The notes under the pieces: model-generated | What the model was told of the DNA's origin: nothing | The model's database searches: none | The model's input: only the letters and a program-made list of their open reading frames with translations | Shown: positions 10,198-22,167 of the stretch, piece after piece | Layout of the letters: each line of letters begins with the position of its first letter | Numbering within the stretch: position 1 is the stretch's first letter | Assembly: GCA_934045075.1 (NCBI GenBank) | Contig: OW203740.1 | Span: 21,093,878-21,157,877 of the forward strand | DNA from: Yponomeuta sedellus | Lineage: Eukaryota > Arthropoda > Insecta > Lepidoptera > Yponomeutidae | Direction of reading: 5' to 3' | DNA: 64,000 nt | Position numbers and translations under genes: made by a program

Positions 10198-10371
10198 CTG
10201 TGCCAATTCGCTTAAAAAATGTCCAACACAGACCAGCTCTATCACAATCCTAATATCTACCCAACACAGAGAAGATTTTTCTTTAATACAACTTGTGATT
10301 TTTTTTAGCTTCTTCGCACCCGTCAATTTAGTAGGTAGGAACTAGTAGACAATTACCCGCGCCAACGTTAC

Positions 10372-10794
10372 CGTTTCGATTGCGCGGCCATTCTGTTTTC
10401 AAAAAGTGCTTGTGTCAGGATTTTGTCAAAATTTGTCAAAACTTAATGGTGAAAACCAAAAATTTTTCAAAGCAGTAATAAAGAAGTTATTGAGGTTTGA
10501 AGATGGCCGCGCGAACGAAACGCGGAGAACTGCGCGGCCATGTCAGATCTCGGCATCTACAGGGTCTACAGGCCTGGTTTTTTTGTCAATGCATGTTCAA
10601 CAAATGTCGAAGAAAGAAAATTCATTCTATTCATTACTTGAGAAGATATCGACGCCAGAAGGCCATGACCGCGCAATCCTCCGGTTCCGATTTCTTTAGG
10701 TTGTGTTTTTTCGTAATCAGGCTTATCTAAATTAGTCAGGACCGATGTTCAGAGCTTAGTCTTAATTTGTCAAAGCCGATGAGGTCCGAATTTA
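10372..10794 (+). repeat. MITE-like repeat, copy A (left part)
   Basis: Starts CGTTTCGATTGCGCGGCCA. It contains several GGCCGCGC words and is reverse-complementary, with moderate divergence, to 15769-15146. Copy A is interrupted: homology stops near 10794 and resumes near 13072-13210, leaving a 2.28-kb insertion between. A terminal-looking GGCCGCGCAACCGAAACG also occurs at 10846-10863, so the exact right end of this family is uncertain. Confidence 0.7.
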
Positions 10795-10890
10795 CAATCG
10801 TTTTCTCATCAGACAAACAAAATTACTGAAAAACCTAAGGACGCTGGCCGCGCAACCGAAACGCTTTTTCATATGCCGACATCTAGTGTT

Positions 10891-12916
10891 AAGTAGATAA
10901 TTATTTAACTAATGTTCGATCATTATTATGTATTAAATGAACTGCTCGGCACTACGTCGAATCTTTCGCTATCTTCCGGCTCCCAAGTAGATAATTATTT
11001 AACTAATGTTCGATCATTATTATGTATTAAATGAACTGCTCGGCACTACGTCGAATCTTTCGCTATCTTCCGCTCCCCGGCCACTGGCAGGGGAGCCGGA
11101 AGCCCCGACTGCCACTATGGAACCCCAATATAGCCTCTCGGTGTGCCTCAAGTTCATGACTAGTCGTGGTCTTTGGGACGACTATAATTCGTTTCTCGAA
11201 ACCTTGGACTCCCCTGAGTCCCCCGCCCCTGTTGCGATCCCGGACTCTCCTGAGTCCCCCCCCCTGCCCCCGTCATTATACCGGTCTCTCCCGAGACCCG
11301 CGCCCCTTCCTTTATGGATACCGAGTCCATCTCGGATTCCTCCGCCTCCCGCGCACGGAAGCGTTCTAAATCGCGGTCCGACCAATCAGGGAACTCCCCC
11401 TACTCCGAGGCTAGCACCCTCACCGATGCCTTCACTTCGGTTTCCCGCCGAAAGAAGAGGCAGCGTAAGCTTGCCGCTTCTAAAAGGAGTCCTTGTCCGT
11501 CCTCTGAGACCTCAGCCTTCCCCACGGCCTCCGCCTCTTCCTCTCCCGCGGTTTCCGCGCCCCCTTTCCTCGCGGCTTCCCCCGCCGCCCCCTCCTCCCC
11601 CGCCCCCGCGGCTTCCACGCCCCCCTCTCCCGCCACGATACCACCCCTCATGGACATCAACGTTCCTGTACCGACAGGACCGTCCGCACGGTCTCCCCCC
11701 CAGCCTCCGAAGGCAAAGTCCCCCCTCCCGTGTACCTGCGGGACAAGTCCGCATGGACTAATCTTTAAGGACAATAATGTCCAAATGACAATTGTCTCGA
11801 AAGGTCATTCCGTCGAAGCTGTGTATCCCATGCACAGTTGCCGCGGGAAGTCCTTCCCCCTTGCCTTGGTGGTACTCACCAATTCCCCACAAGCCCGCTC
11901 CATCTTCTCGGGAGTTCCCACAGTTTGTGGCCTCTCGAATATCAAAGTCGAGAAGCCCCATAGGCGGGGCCACCCCGGTCAATGCCACCGCTGCCAGCTC
12001 TATGGCTACGCAGCGGCAAACTGCTCTGCTCCCCCCAGATGCGTGAAGTGCCTAGAGCCTCACGCCACTGCGGAGTTCTTGCGCACTCGCGACTCGGAAG
12101 TTCCTCCGGTTAGCGTACTGTGCAATCAGTCCGGCCATACGGTCAATTACCGGGGGTGCCCGCGTGCCCCCCGCCCCTCCGCCGCTAAGGCTCCCAAGGC
12201 CCCCTTCGCTCAGAGGAAATCAGTGCCGGCACTGAATACCCCTGAATTCCCACCCCTAGGCCGCCCCAGTGCCAAGCCTAGCCCTCCACCGACCCCCGCA
12301 TGGGTCCCCCGCTACAGCCAGGCCCGTAGCGGCCACTCAGGCATATCCCCCCTCAGATAGGTCTGAGACAGCTGACGACCTTAGGCTGATCAGTGCCGCC
12401 ATCAATAATATTGATCTGGCGGAGATCTCCAAACTGGCGGGCAAGCTGCGCGCCGCCATCTCCCCCGCTGAGCGTCTTATCGCTGTTGCCGTGCATAGCG
12501 ATATGCTCTCTAGTCTCGTTTAGTTAAACTATTTTCGTACTCCCCGGTCCCTCTCTTATTTGTATACTCCCTCACGACGAACTCTGTTCTGAACTGGACC
12601 ACCCACTAGAGGCTCGGTCTCAGGCAGACATAGCCCCCGCCCGCTAGTGTCCCCGCTTGTGGGGACACTATTCTCTCCTAGCAGCTGTAGCTAACTTTTC
12701 TAAGCTCGGCCTCGAGGGGGTCGCTCCGATGTCGGTTTAGGGGTCCTTAGGACCAAAACTAGCCCCAAGGTGGTGTTTAGTGGGTAGGCGCACTTCTTGT
12801 GAGTCCCACATTGGCAGCACGGCCGGGTCCGTGCTGCCAATGTGGATTGCATGAGCATTCACCACCTCCCTCCCCCGTGTCCTCCGGAGGGTGCCCTTAT
12901 TAGGGCAAAAAAAAAA
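10891..12916 (+). mobile_element. Jockey-type retroelement with gag only
   Basis: The element starts with a 94-bp sequence present twice in tandem (10891 and 10985), a possible 5' UTR/promoter duplication. A gag-like ORF1 follows. After it comes a 3' UTR with no endonuclease or reverse transcriptase, ending in A10 (12907-12916). Gag-only LINE derivatives such as Drosophila HeT-A are known. Whether this is a true non-autonomous family or an internal deletion cannot be settled here. Confidence 0.75.
11117..12523 (+). pseudogene. Jockey-clade ORF1 (gag) with two frameshifts
   Basis: The N-terminus (MEPQYSLSVCLKFMTSRGLW, from 11117) shifts frame at a C-homopolymer near 11256. The main block runs in the next frame (11314-12360): a Ser/Pro/Ala-rich linker, a PRE_C2HC-like region and CCHC knuckles (CHRCQLYGYAAANC, CVKCLEPHATAEF with a Cys lost, CNQSGHTVNYRGC). 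A final shift near 12340 moves into 12360-12523, which has a helical tail (ISAAINNIDLAEISKLAGKL) and a stop. In this family gag binds the RNA template. Two frameshifts and a damaged knuckle mean it is not functional. Confidence 0.8.
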
Positions 12917-13071
12917 CGGTTCGGCATTCCTGTTACGAACCGTCGTGAAATGCGGAGCTTATGCCCGAAAATACAAAACGTGATTGATAAAAAGTGCACT
13001 ACTAAAAATGAATTATTGAAAATGTAAACATGCAGAAACTGAAGTGAAAATGGAATAACATATCTACAATA

Positions 13072-13210
13072 ACCTTCGATTAACATATCGTTTCACCACA
13101 AAAACCTATCGTACGTATCGAGAGCTATTTAAAAAAATATAACCTCTCACACAATGTTTGGATAGAGTGACCATGATATCAGGTTACACGTAACCGCTCA
13201 TTGGTACAGT
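13072..13210 (+). repeat. MITE-like repeat, copy A (right part)
   Basis: Contains TTCACCACAAAAACCTATCG and AATATAACCTCTCACACAAT, and is reverse-complementary to 15003-15120. Together with 10372-10794 it reconstitutes one copy of the repeat interrupted by the Jockey-type insertion. Confidence 0.7.
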
Positions 13211-13684
13211 GGCCTAAAGATCTTTAAAGTCCTTTGTATATGTTAGCTACGAATGGGCACTTTAAGCGTCTGGCTTCAATTGTATTGTTTTAAAAACATT
13301 AATCTGAACAAGTTATTTTATTTATTTCTTTTCAGATTTATTAAACAGATATTCCAAAAAGTAAAACTACGTATAACAACATTATGGTCACCCTATCCTT
13401 ATATCAAGTTGATGATCGTACCTTTACTGCAGTAGGTATATTTATGGTGTGAAACAATATTATGTCAATCGAAGTTTCCTAAAATGTCAAAGAATTTGAA
13501 ATATAGTGTCATGTGAAACATGACTCATGTAACATCACTGGATTTAACGACGAACTCCCTCAAGATCCGAAATCACACGGCTTTGGTTGGTTTAGTTTGC
13601 CATGCTTTTCACACTTTGAATAGCACTAAACCCACTCTCAATTACGACAATAATTCATTAATAAAAAGTACTTTTTATTAAGTT
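13211..13684. other. TRAIP intron 5, non-coding
   Basis: AT-rich sequence; nothing recognisable. Confidence 0.4.
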
Positions 13685-13689
13685 ACATT

Positions 13690-13940
13690 GTGCTGTGTGG
13701 TGTCGGCCTAGAGAATTGCACAAACCCAATTCTTCCCGCGGGTGTCGTAAAAGGCGACTAAGGGACACACTCCGGGGGGTGGGCAGCAGCGCCTCCTGCA
13801 GTACAATTCCACCGAGCTGCGATCCCCAACCCGCATGCACGGCGTGGGGATTATGGGCATTACCCCCTATGATAGCACAACGTGGCGCTCTTTAGGGGAG
13901 GGCTATGTCCAGCAGTGGACTAGTATAGTCTGACGACGAA
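13690..13940 (+). repeat. lepidopteran interspersed repeat (LINE 3'-end type)
   Basis: Holds phrases I recognise as common in moth and butterfly genomes: AATTCTTCCCGCGGGTGTCG, TAAAAGGCGACTAAGGGACA and the terminal AGGGCTATGTCCAGCAGTGG followed by a TGACGACGA tail. These match the 3' ends of abundant lepidopteran LINEs. No coding part remains. Confidence 0.6.
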
Positions 13941-14999
13941 TTTTTAAGTTGCCAATATTAGTAAAAACTGCGCAGCTGTGTTTTTTTTTGCTTTATTATC
14001 CTAGCCCGTAATAAACTCTGCTGTCAGCTTCATACCTACGGAACTTCTTCTTTTGTTTAGAAACTGGGATTGCTTGCACGTGTAAGCTATTGTTAGTAGG
14101 TAGTAGATTTATCAAATTTTTAGTTGCTTATATACTTTAAAGAAGCTCTACATAAGTAATACGACAACGTGAGTCGCGCGCCATAACGTCAAAAGTCGCT
14201 TCTGACGTTTTAGCGCCACAAAACGCGTTGCACTAAAAAGTGCAAAATCTACGCTACAAGCAGCTAAATTATTGGAAAACTACTTTTTTTGTCACTACGA
14301 TGTCTCGCAAGATGTAAATAAAATAAGTAGAAAAATTCAAAAAAATATTGGTGCAGCAAGACGTCACACGAAAATAACAAACTACACGCAATAGCGTTCA
14401 AATAAGTTGTTTTTATATAATTAAAATTTAAAAAAAAAGTCATTACCTACTAACACTAGTCTGAAATAAACTTTCTCTTTTTCGTCTTGATTTTCTATGA
14501 ATGATAATATTCTGTAACATTAGTCTAAGGTTTCCCATGACTGTTTAGACTGCTCTATAAAAATTATTCATCCGTTTACACGACACCGCATACGAATACG
14601 ATGGCCTTTTAAGAATATTATCAACAAACGCTTCAAACATGTTTCTTTAAACAAGTTTGTATTGCTTATGGGTCTTAATTGATGTTTAAGTGGTCCGAGA
14701 CGCGCTCTTACCGGGGTGAAACAATCAACGGTTTTTTTGCAAATTGGCGCGTGCAATTAAGCGGTTTTTTGCCGCGGTATATGTACATATATAATTATGT
14801 ACTGTAGCGCTCTACTTATTGAAAGAGATGCTTATTTAGCAATAATAACTTTTATTTTATGTTTTCGTCGGCATCACCTAGCCTTGCTAGGGATCGACTG
14901 ACATCTCAACAAAAACGTAGCGATTCTCTTTTAAATATTTAAATTCATACTGGACGGCTGTGCCAGCCAGTTAATATAAAGAGGAATCGATTAATATGT
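13941..14999. other. TRAIP intron 5, non-coding
   Basis: No gene or clear repeat. Short palindromic words (for example CTAGCCTTGCTAG near 14878) only. Confidence 0.4.
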
Positions 15000-15002
15000 C
15001 AA

Positions 15003-15769
15003 TGTACCAATGAACGTGTAACCTGATATTATGGTCACCCTATTCGAACATTGTGTGAGAGGTTATATTTTTTTAAATAACTCTCGTTACGATAGGTTTT
15101 TGTGGTGAATATAACGATATAAAAAAAAAGATATGTTAATCGAAAATTCGGACCTCATCGGCTTTGACAAATTGAGACTAAGCTCTGAACATCGATTCTG
15201 ACTAATTTAGATAAGCCTGATTACGAAAAACACAATCTAAAGAAATCGGAACCGGAGGATTGCGCGGCCATGGCCTTCTGGCGTCGATATCTTCTCAAGT
15301 AATCATAAACTTTATTGTCATAAGCATTTGTACAAAGCTGTTAAACAACAATATTTGTATGTAGGTAGTTGGATAAAATAAACAATTTTAGTAACAGCAG
15401 AAAGAAGAAGATTTGTCCTACCCTCCGCGTTAGTTCACACCGTGTTGCGGCAGAGTAGCATTCGCCGTCCTCTACGTGACGAGTATTGCATACAATACAA
15501 GTATCAATCTTCATTACACGATAAAACAAGTCATGGTGATAGAATGAATTTTCTTTCTTCGACATTTGTTGACAAATTCAAACATGCGTTGACAAAAAAA
15601 CCAGGCCTGTAGACCCTGCAGATGCCGAGACATGGCCGCGCAGTTCTCCGCGTTACGTTCGCGCGGCCATCTTCAAACCTCAATAACTTCTTTGACAAAT
15701 TTTCGGTTTTTGACAAAATTCTGACATAAGCACTTTTTGAAAACAGAACATGGCCGCGCAATCGAAACG
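15003..15769 (-). repeat. MITE-like repeat, copy B, with an internal insertion
   Basis: Inverted copy of 10372-13210. It ends (plus strand) GGCCGCGCAATCGAAACG at 15769. Homology is broken between TCTCAAGTAAT (15300) and GATAGAATGAA (15538) by a 237-bp insertion. It gives the uninterrupted sequence across the point where copy A carries the Jockey-type element. Confidence 0.72.
15301..15537 (-). mobile_element. LINE 3'-end fragment inserted in copy B
   Basis: 237 bp starting (plus strand) CATAAACTTTATTGTCATAA, the reverse of a typical LINE tail. It contains CCCTCCGCGTTAGTTCACAC...GTGTTGCGGCAGAG, also found in reverse at 38878-38915. No coding sequence. Confidence 0.6.
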
Positions 15770-15789
15770 GTAACGCGCCAACGACATTT

Positions 15790-16590
15790 GCGCTATCGAG
15801 CAAACTGAGATTTTTTTTTTAAATAAATATATTTAGGAGAAATCCTCTGCGGCCAGTACACTAGACTTGGGCAAAGTGTGTCCTTAGAGGGAGTTGTTAT
15901 ATCTCATATCTTTGCTCACCGAGACACACTATATCACTAACATATCTCGCTCACCACTTGTGTCCTAGCTCATATGACGTCCAATCAACTAAGTGCGTGT
16001 GGAAACAAGAGACACAAGTGGTGAGTCAGTCTATTCTACCTATTCCCTACTTTATCCAGATCACACGTTTCTTTTGGCAAACTTTCTCTCATCGCTAGTA
16101 GGTTACGACGAGAAATGCGGCCGAACGTAACCGATGTCAGCCGATGTTGATCTCGCTCTCGCGCATTGTGTGTGAGCTGGATAAAGTAGCAGGAGATGAC
16201 TACCGTACTGAGTTGAGAGTATGTGTGAGGGAGCCAGATATAGTTGACATGTCTGGGATATGAATGGGCCACACTTGACGGGGAGGGAGTTGCGTGTCCT
16301 ATCATATCTGGCTCTTGAGTTACCCAAGGCTACAGTACACAATGGCCCACTGCTCGCCATTGCCATTGTGTACTCGGGGTAATGGTGTGCAGTGGCGGAC
16401 AATTGCCTATCGTGGCGCGCAATCGTACAGTTGTCGGTTTTTTGAGCACACTTCAAAGGATCGTGTCGTAGCGTGGCCCATCCCTGATTATTACAAGTTT
16501 TTTGTTTTATATCAATCTGAGCCCGTAATTTTGCGCCTTTTGCGTCATTTTTTTTTAATAACTTTGTTGTTGTACAAACTTCTGTAATAC
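15790..16590. repeat. non-coding stretch with a 15-bp inverted repeat
   Basis: No gene recognised. CTCACCACTTGTGTC (15950-15964) and its exact reverse complement GACACAAGTGGTGAG (16011-16025) enclose a 46-base loop. Several unremarkable short open frames overlap on both strands. Confidence 0.5.
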
Positions 16591-16597
16591 TTTTAAA

Positions 16598-16680
16598 TCG
16601 ATATCAACCCTTGTATGTCCCCACTGCTGGGGCATGGGTCTCTTCTTGCATCGCAGGAAGGTTAGGTCATAAACTTTTAA
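16598..16680 (+). repeat. interspersed repeat (second copy at 42108-42195)
   Basis: TCGATATCAACCCTTGTATG, then TGGGGCATGGGTCTCTTC and GCAGGAAGGTTAGG. A closely similar copy lies at 42108. I recognise it as an abundant lepidopteran repeat. Confidence 0.6.
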
Positions 16681-16948
16681 ATAAATAGTAAAGAAATAAA
16701 TAGCTGTGGCCGCAATAACTTCCACGTCCATCGCAAGTGGTTTGCCAGACAGAAATGAGCCACGCGCCATTGTGTACCTACTGCGGGCTTTACAAAAAAA
16801 TTGTCGCTGTCCGTGGTTAAAAAGATTTACCTTTCTTCGCTGACCCGTCCGAAACCCACCTACTGGCGTATTGCTAATTTTCTAAGAGCGATGCGCTTCT
16901 ACAAGTTCGACGGCTCGCCTCATCGAAGCCCGAATGCGGAGTGCGTAC

Positions 16949-17062
16949 CTGAGCTGCGCGTGCAGCGCGCGCGCGGCGTCCCGCTCGGCGGCGAGCTGCG
17001 CGCGCAGCCGCTGGCGCGCGTCCCGCGCCTCGCGCTTCCCCGCCTCCGCCGCGCACAGCGCC
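16949..17062 (-). CDS. TRAIP: TRAIP-like E3 ligase, exon 5 (coiled coil)
   Basis: The acceptor GGCCCGCAG follows a (TG)n tract and the donor is CTCAG|GTACGC. The 114-bp exon encodes an uninterrupted heptad-like helix: ALCAAEAGKREARDARQRLR then AQLAAERDAARALHAQL. The starting phase completes CG|G (Arg) with exon 4 and the end leaves AG for exon 6. It corresponds to the long central coiled coil of TRAIP, used for self-association and partner binding. Frames on the opposite strand are GC shadows. Confidence 0.8.
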
Positions 17063-17877
17063 CTGCGGGCCACACACACACACACACGCGAGCGTCAGAC
17101 GATATATCCCCACTTGCAGAAACTTCCGCTGCAACTCGAGGAGATAATTCTGCCTCGCTCGGCAAACAGTCCTATCCGCTGCGTTCGATTTAGTAAGGAA
17201 CCAACTGGCCTAGTCAATACAACTCTTTTTTCTTCGCCTGAAATTGCGAAGTTTGTCCTGTCAATAATTGTCCATAAATAAACATGCATTAAACAGATCT
17301 AATCGAATTAGGTTAACTACGTAAAACGTAATTAACCTAATTCCCGACGTTTTGCAGCGTTGCAGTTGCCGTTTAATAATTATATAACTATGTAGTATCG
17401 CAAATCATTAATAAATACAAATTCTTCAGAGATGGTTGACAGACAGTTTACAGCAAACTCCAGTCAGTGCATTCTGAATAACGGGGCCGACTTCTACTAT
17501 TTCACTGCACAACCTTAGTTTTAAATATCTTTGTTGGTCTCCGCGTTTCGACGGCGTAATCACGTCCAAACCCTTATAGAGATGGGCACGTACCCAGGTA
17601 TATACCCATTTTTGGGTATATTCCCAAACACGCACCCGGTAAATACCCGTATGCACCTATTTGCTTCGTAAGTATATAAAATAAGCGTCTTTCAATCAGT
17701 ATGAAAATCATTAATATTAAAATCAAATTGTGCCAATCAGTTCTGATCAATGTTCCTTACCTAAATTAGCAATTTTTCGTTTAACTTATATTTAGAAGAA
17801 AGAAAAGAAAGAACAACATTTATTGCAACAACAGTTACACACTGCTATGCACGCAACCTAAATCAAGAATATGTGTT

Positions 17878-18495
17878 ATGTGCAAAAATAATCACACACT
17901 ATGTCACTGCAAGGATTTCGCGAAGATGGAACCAATGGAAAGAAACGAATTCGTGAAGAAGAACAACTTGTGCTACAATTGTTCGGTACCAGGACATTCA
18001 GCTATGAAATGTCGATTACAAATGTCCTGTCGCTTATGTCAAAGACGGCATCACACCCTCCTGCACCAAAACAAACATGTGAACGTCAACCAACCAGACA
18101 ATCTTCATGCTCATTACAGCAACCTAGAGGGAACTCAGGACGAGATAACTGATAAGAAAGATGAAGATGTTGCTTTTTCATCACACTTCGCAGAGAATCA
18201 ATCTACAGCTTTGCTCGCAACGGCTTTAGTACCGGTAAAAGATGATAAGGGCCACACAACGGTACTGCGAGCATTGATCGATCAGGGATCTCAGGCAACA
18301 TTTATCAGTGAAAGAGCAGCTCAGTTATTACAACTTAAGAGGACACCAATCAAAGGAACAATAACTGGAGTGGGTTCAGCAAGAACACAAATCAATCACG
18401 TGGTACAATTGGAGGTCCTTTCTAGATGCGACCAGAACTTCAACCTCCAAGTGAAGGCTTACATCATGTCCACGCGATTAACAACCCACACTTAA
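17878..18495 (+). pseudogene. BEL/Pao gag zinc knuckles and protease (broken)
   Basis: Contains a Cys/His knuckle NLCYNCSVPGHSAMKC, a second Cys-rich cluster CRLCQRRHH, and an aspartic protease core ALIDQGSQATFI (DQGS in place of the usual D-S/T-G). The frame is lost near 18480, and a short piece found in the related element at 45047-50260 is missing at the junction. N-terminal gag is absent. Confidence 0.85.
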
Positions 18496-19622
18496 AAGGA
18501 CTCTTCTTGGCCGACCCAAGCTTTAACTTTGAGGTATGTGCTCAAATCATGAAGAGTGAAGTAATCAGAGGTCCCCCAGGCACCCCAAGCGTCCAAAAAA
18601 CCAGCCTAGGGTGGATTCTCTTCGGAAATGTTAATGAACAAACCAATGCATCCCCCGAGATTGTGGTAATGCATCATAAAGTAGACCTAAACACTATGCT
18701 GAAGAGTATGTGGGAGCTAGAACAAACCGGTAAAAACAAACAAACAGCTGAAGAGAAACTGTGCGAAAGAATATATGAAGCTACAACGACAAGAACCGAA
18801 AGTGGGAGATACATAGTGAAACTTCCAATGAAAACTGAAACTCCTACAGCAAGCAAAGGCGAAACAAGAGACATAGCTATGAAAAGACTTGTATATCTTG
18901 AAAAAAGATTTAACAGAAATGCTAACTTAAAGACAGAGTACACTAAAGTGGTCCAAGAATACATAGATATGAATCATATGGAAGAAATCCCAGAAGAGGA
19001 GTTGAACAAGCCAGCTGTGTATCTACCGCATCACGCAGTAATAAGAGAAGACAAGGAGACAAATAAAGTCAGAGTGGTATTTGACGCATCAGCCAAAGCT
19101 TCGAACAATGTTTCACTGAACGAGGATTTGTTGGTCGGGCCGCCTTTACAAGACATGAGAAATCTAATTATGAGATGGAGGATGAAACCAGTTTGTTTTG
19201 TGGCTGATATTCAACGCATGTATCGAGAGATTTTAGTCACACCTGAAGACACCGATTATCAGAGAATTCCTTGGAGGAAGAATAAATCAGATCCCGTCAA
19301 AGATTACCGGCTCTTGAGGGTCACTTTTGGCACCGCTTCTGTACCCTATCTGGCAGTCAAAACACTTCAGAGACTTAGTGAAGATGAAGGCACAAATCGC
19401 AACCATACTAATGAAGCACAAATCATAAAAGAAGATTTTTATATGGACGATTTGATGTCTGGAAAGGACACTGTACCTGAAGCAATACTAGCTGCAAAGA
19501 CAGTCAGAGACATTCTACAGAAGGGAGGTTTTTCTTTGAAGAAGTGGTGTTCAAACAGTACAGAGTTTTTACGACAATTTGATCCTAAAGAAAGAACGTG
19601 TGACATTAAACATCAAAGTTGA
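18495..19622 (+). pseudogene. BEL/Pao reverse transcriptase (frameshifted)
   Basis: Palm motifs are visible: KVRVVFDASAKAS, FVADIQRMYREI, LRVTFGTASVPYLA and the catalytic FYMDDLMSG, then FSLKKWCSNS. The frame differs from the upstream protease block and shifts again near 19590, where the RT/RNase H connection reads in the next frame. Confidence 0.88.
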
Positions 19623-20760
19623 TGGTACAATCAGAGCACTGGGTCTGTCTTGGAATATGGGCAATGACATATTTCATTGTGATTTTCGACTACCACCCGT
19701 TTCTAACAATGTAACGAAAAGAAGCATTCTGTCCGAAATACAGCGTTTTTATGACCCGCTGGGTTGGATCGCCCCCGCGTTAATACTGGCAAAGATACTT
19801 ATTCAAAACTTATGGTTACAAGGACTCGAATGGGATCAAGAAGTGGATCCTGCAATGAAAGAACAATGGTTGGAGTTGCGACAAGATTTCCAAAGTCATC
19901 CTGAAATTAAAATACATAGATGGCTTCACACTACTGAACACAACATAAAGAATGTTACCATCCATGGCTTTTGTGACGCTTCCATAAAAGCGTATGGAGC
20001 TGTTGTTTATCTCAGAGTTCAAACGAAGTCTGGAGAAATTAAAGTCGGTATAGTCGCAGCAAAAAGTCGTGTTGCTCCTGTGAAACCAGTCACCCTGCCA
20101 CGTCTCGAATTGTGTGGCGCAGTTTTACTCTCTAGATTGCTAAAACAAGTTAAAGAGGCCATGAGAATACCTTCAAAACAAATATTTTGTTGGACAGATT
20201 CATCTGTAGTTTTGGCTTGGCTTCTCGGAGATCCTGCAAGATGGCAAACGTTTGTACGCAATAGAGTAGTTGAAATCTTAGATAACATTGGTAATCAGTG
20301 GTATCATGTACAATCACAAGAAAACACAGCCGATCTCGCATCTAGAGGTCAACACTTATCAAAGCTAAAGGAGAGTGTAATCTGGTGGCGAGGGCCAGAA
20401 TGGCTATATGAAAGAGAGATGAAGTTGCACAGACCATACGATATATACACAAATCAAGAAAGGAAAGAGATAATACAAACCAATGTAGCTGTAGTCATAA
20501 ATGAAAGCGAAGAAGAAAGTTTTACCAAACGGTTTGAAATGTGCGACACATTGAAAGAACTTATAAAAACAATAACTTACTGCAGAAGATTTTTGAAATT
20601 TAGAACACTAAAAGATATTAAAGCTAACTTTACTACTGAAGAATTTGAAGAAGCGCTAAATACATGCATTAAAATCGAACAGAGAGAAAAGTTTAGAGAA
20701 GAAATAGATGCACTGAAACGAGGTAAACTAATACGAAGAACAAGCAGATTGAGTCACTAA
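19590..20760 (+). pseudogene. BEL/Pao RNase H region
   Basis: Follows the RT after a single-base shift. Recognisable blocks are HGFCDASIKAYGAVVYLRV, LPRLELCGAVLLSRLL and FCWTDSSVVLAWL, the acidic residues of an RNase H fold, then QENTADLASRG and WWRGPEWL typical of BEL/Pao. It ends at a TAA 8 bases before the integrase frame. Confidence 0.85.
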
Positions 20761-20768
20761 ACCCCTTT

Positions 20769-22007
20769 TTGGGCAGCGATAGTATCCTCAGGGTGGGCGG
20801 TAGGCTGCAACATGCACCAGATATCGAAGATAACGGCAAACACCCTATAATTCTGGACAGTAGCGGTCATTTTGCCAATCAGATTGTTGCTGATGCTCAT
20901 AAAAATACGCTCCACGGAGGAATACAGTTAGTAATGGGGTATCTACGATCAAAGTATTGGATTCTGCGATCTAAAGGTTTAGTGAGAAGAACCATACACA
21001 AATGCCTGATATGCGCCAAGCAAAATGCTACAGCTAGAGCCCAAATAATGGGAGATCTCCCTAAAATACGTGTCACACCATCGCGTCCATTTTTACACTC
21101 CGGTGTAGATTTTGCCGGACCATTTCAAGTTCTTATGTCCAAGGGCAGAGGAGGCAAAACCTACAAAGGTTATATAACCATATTTGTCTGTATGGTTACT
21201 AAATCCATACACCTGGAGTTAGTGGGCGACCTCACTTCAGAAGCGTTTATTGGTGCCTTTAAAAGGTTCGTGGCCAGACGAGGTAGATGCAGTCACCTCT
21301 GGAGTGACCAAGGCCGAACATTTATAGGCGCAAATAAAGAATTGGCAGCTGCTTGGTCTGAAGCAAAGTTAGAGTTCGAAAGCGAGATTGCTAACTCCTT
21401 TGCTATTGACGGTACACAGTGGCATTTTATTCCGGCTTATAGCCCAAATTTCGGTGGCTTATGGGAAGCCGGCGTTAAGTCTGTAAAACATCACCTAAAA
21501 CGTATTTTGAACACTAACCTAACTTTTGAAGAGATGAGCCCTCTTTTGTGTGAAATTGAAGCCTGTCTAAATTCCCGACCGCTAAGTCCAATAGACGAAT
21601 CAGACACACAGAATGTAGTGCCTTTAACGTCAGGTCACTTCCTAATCGGCGAAGCTCCAGTCACAATACCTATGCCAGATTTAAAAGAAATAAAAGTAAG
21701 TCACCTGTCGCGCTGGCAATATGTACAAAGACTGTTGAGAGATTTTTGGCGCAAATGGCAGCAAGAGTATCTGTCTAGACTTCAACAGAGGCCAAAATGG
21801 ACTAAAATGCAAAAGGAGTTTGAAGTCGGTGACATTGTCCTAGTGAAGACAGATTATCTCCCACCTGGTAAATGGAGTCTTGGTCGTATTTTGAAAAAAC
21901 ACTCTGGACCGGACGGTATTACCCGTGTATATAGTGTAAAAAGTGGTGATTCTATTACAAAAAGAACTGTAAAAAAATTATGCCCTATGCCAATTGAAGT
22001 TGATTAA
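20769..22007 (+). pseudogene. BEL/Pao integrase (frame-separated)
   Basis: Contains the zinc-binding HKCLICAKQN, catalytic blocks SGVDFAGPF, WSDQGRTFIGA and GGLWEAGVKSVKHHL, and a C-terminal VGDIVLVKTDYLPPGKWSLG domain followed by the characteristic VKKLCPMPIE end. The block itself is open for 412 codons but has no start, because it was part of a gag-pol frame now shifted. WSDQGRTF replaces the usual SDNGTNF. Confidence 0.85.
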
Positions 22008-22167
22008 GTTGCATGAAATTTGCGAGTGAACTATTTAATACTAAAACTTTTAATGTTATAATGGTATTAGGGATGTTTATTTCTCTATAGTGTGTTTTGT
22101 TTGTTTATTCTATTTAATTTACATTAATGTGTGAAAAAAGGACCTTTAGTCCTTTTGGTGGGCGGTA

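Noticed and set aside
9841..10215. Plus-strand Gly/Glu/Ala-rich protein and other frames over the 30-bp repeats
   Set aside because: Repeat shadows; only the minus-strand frame has matching acceptor, donor and phase with TRAIP exons.
11006..11761. 251-codon Pro/Ser-rich plus-strand frame
   Set aside because: Only its first part (from 11117) looks like gag; after about 11260 it is an out-of-frame reading of the gag linker.
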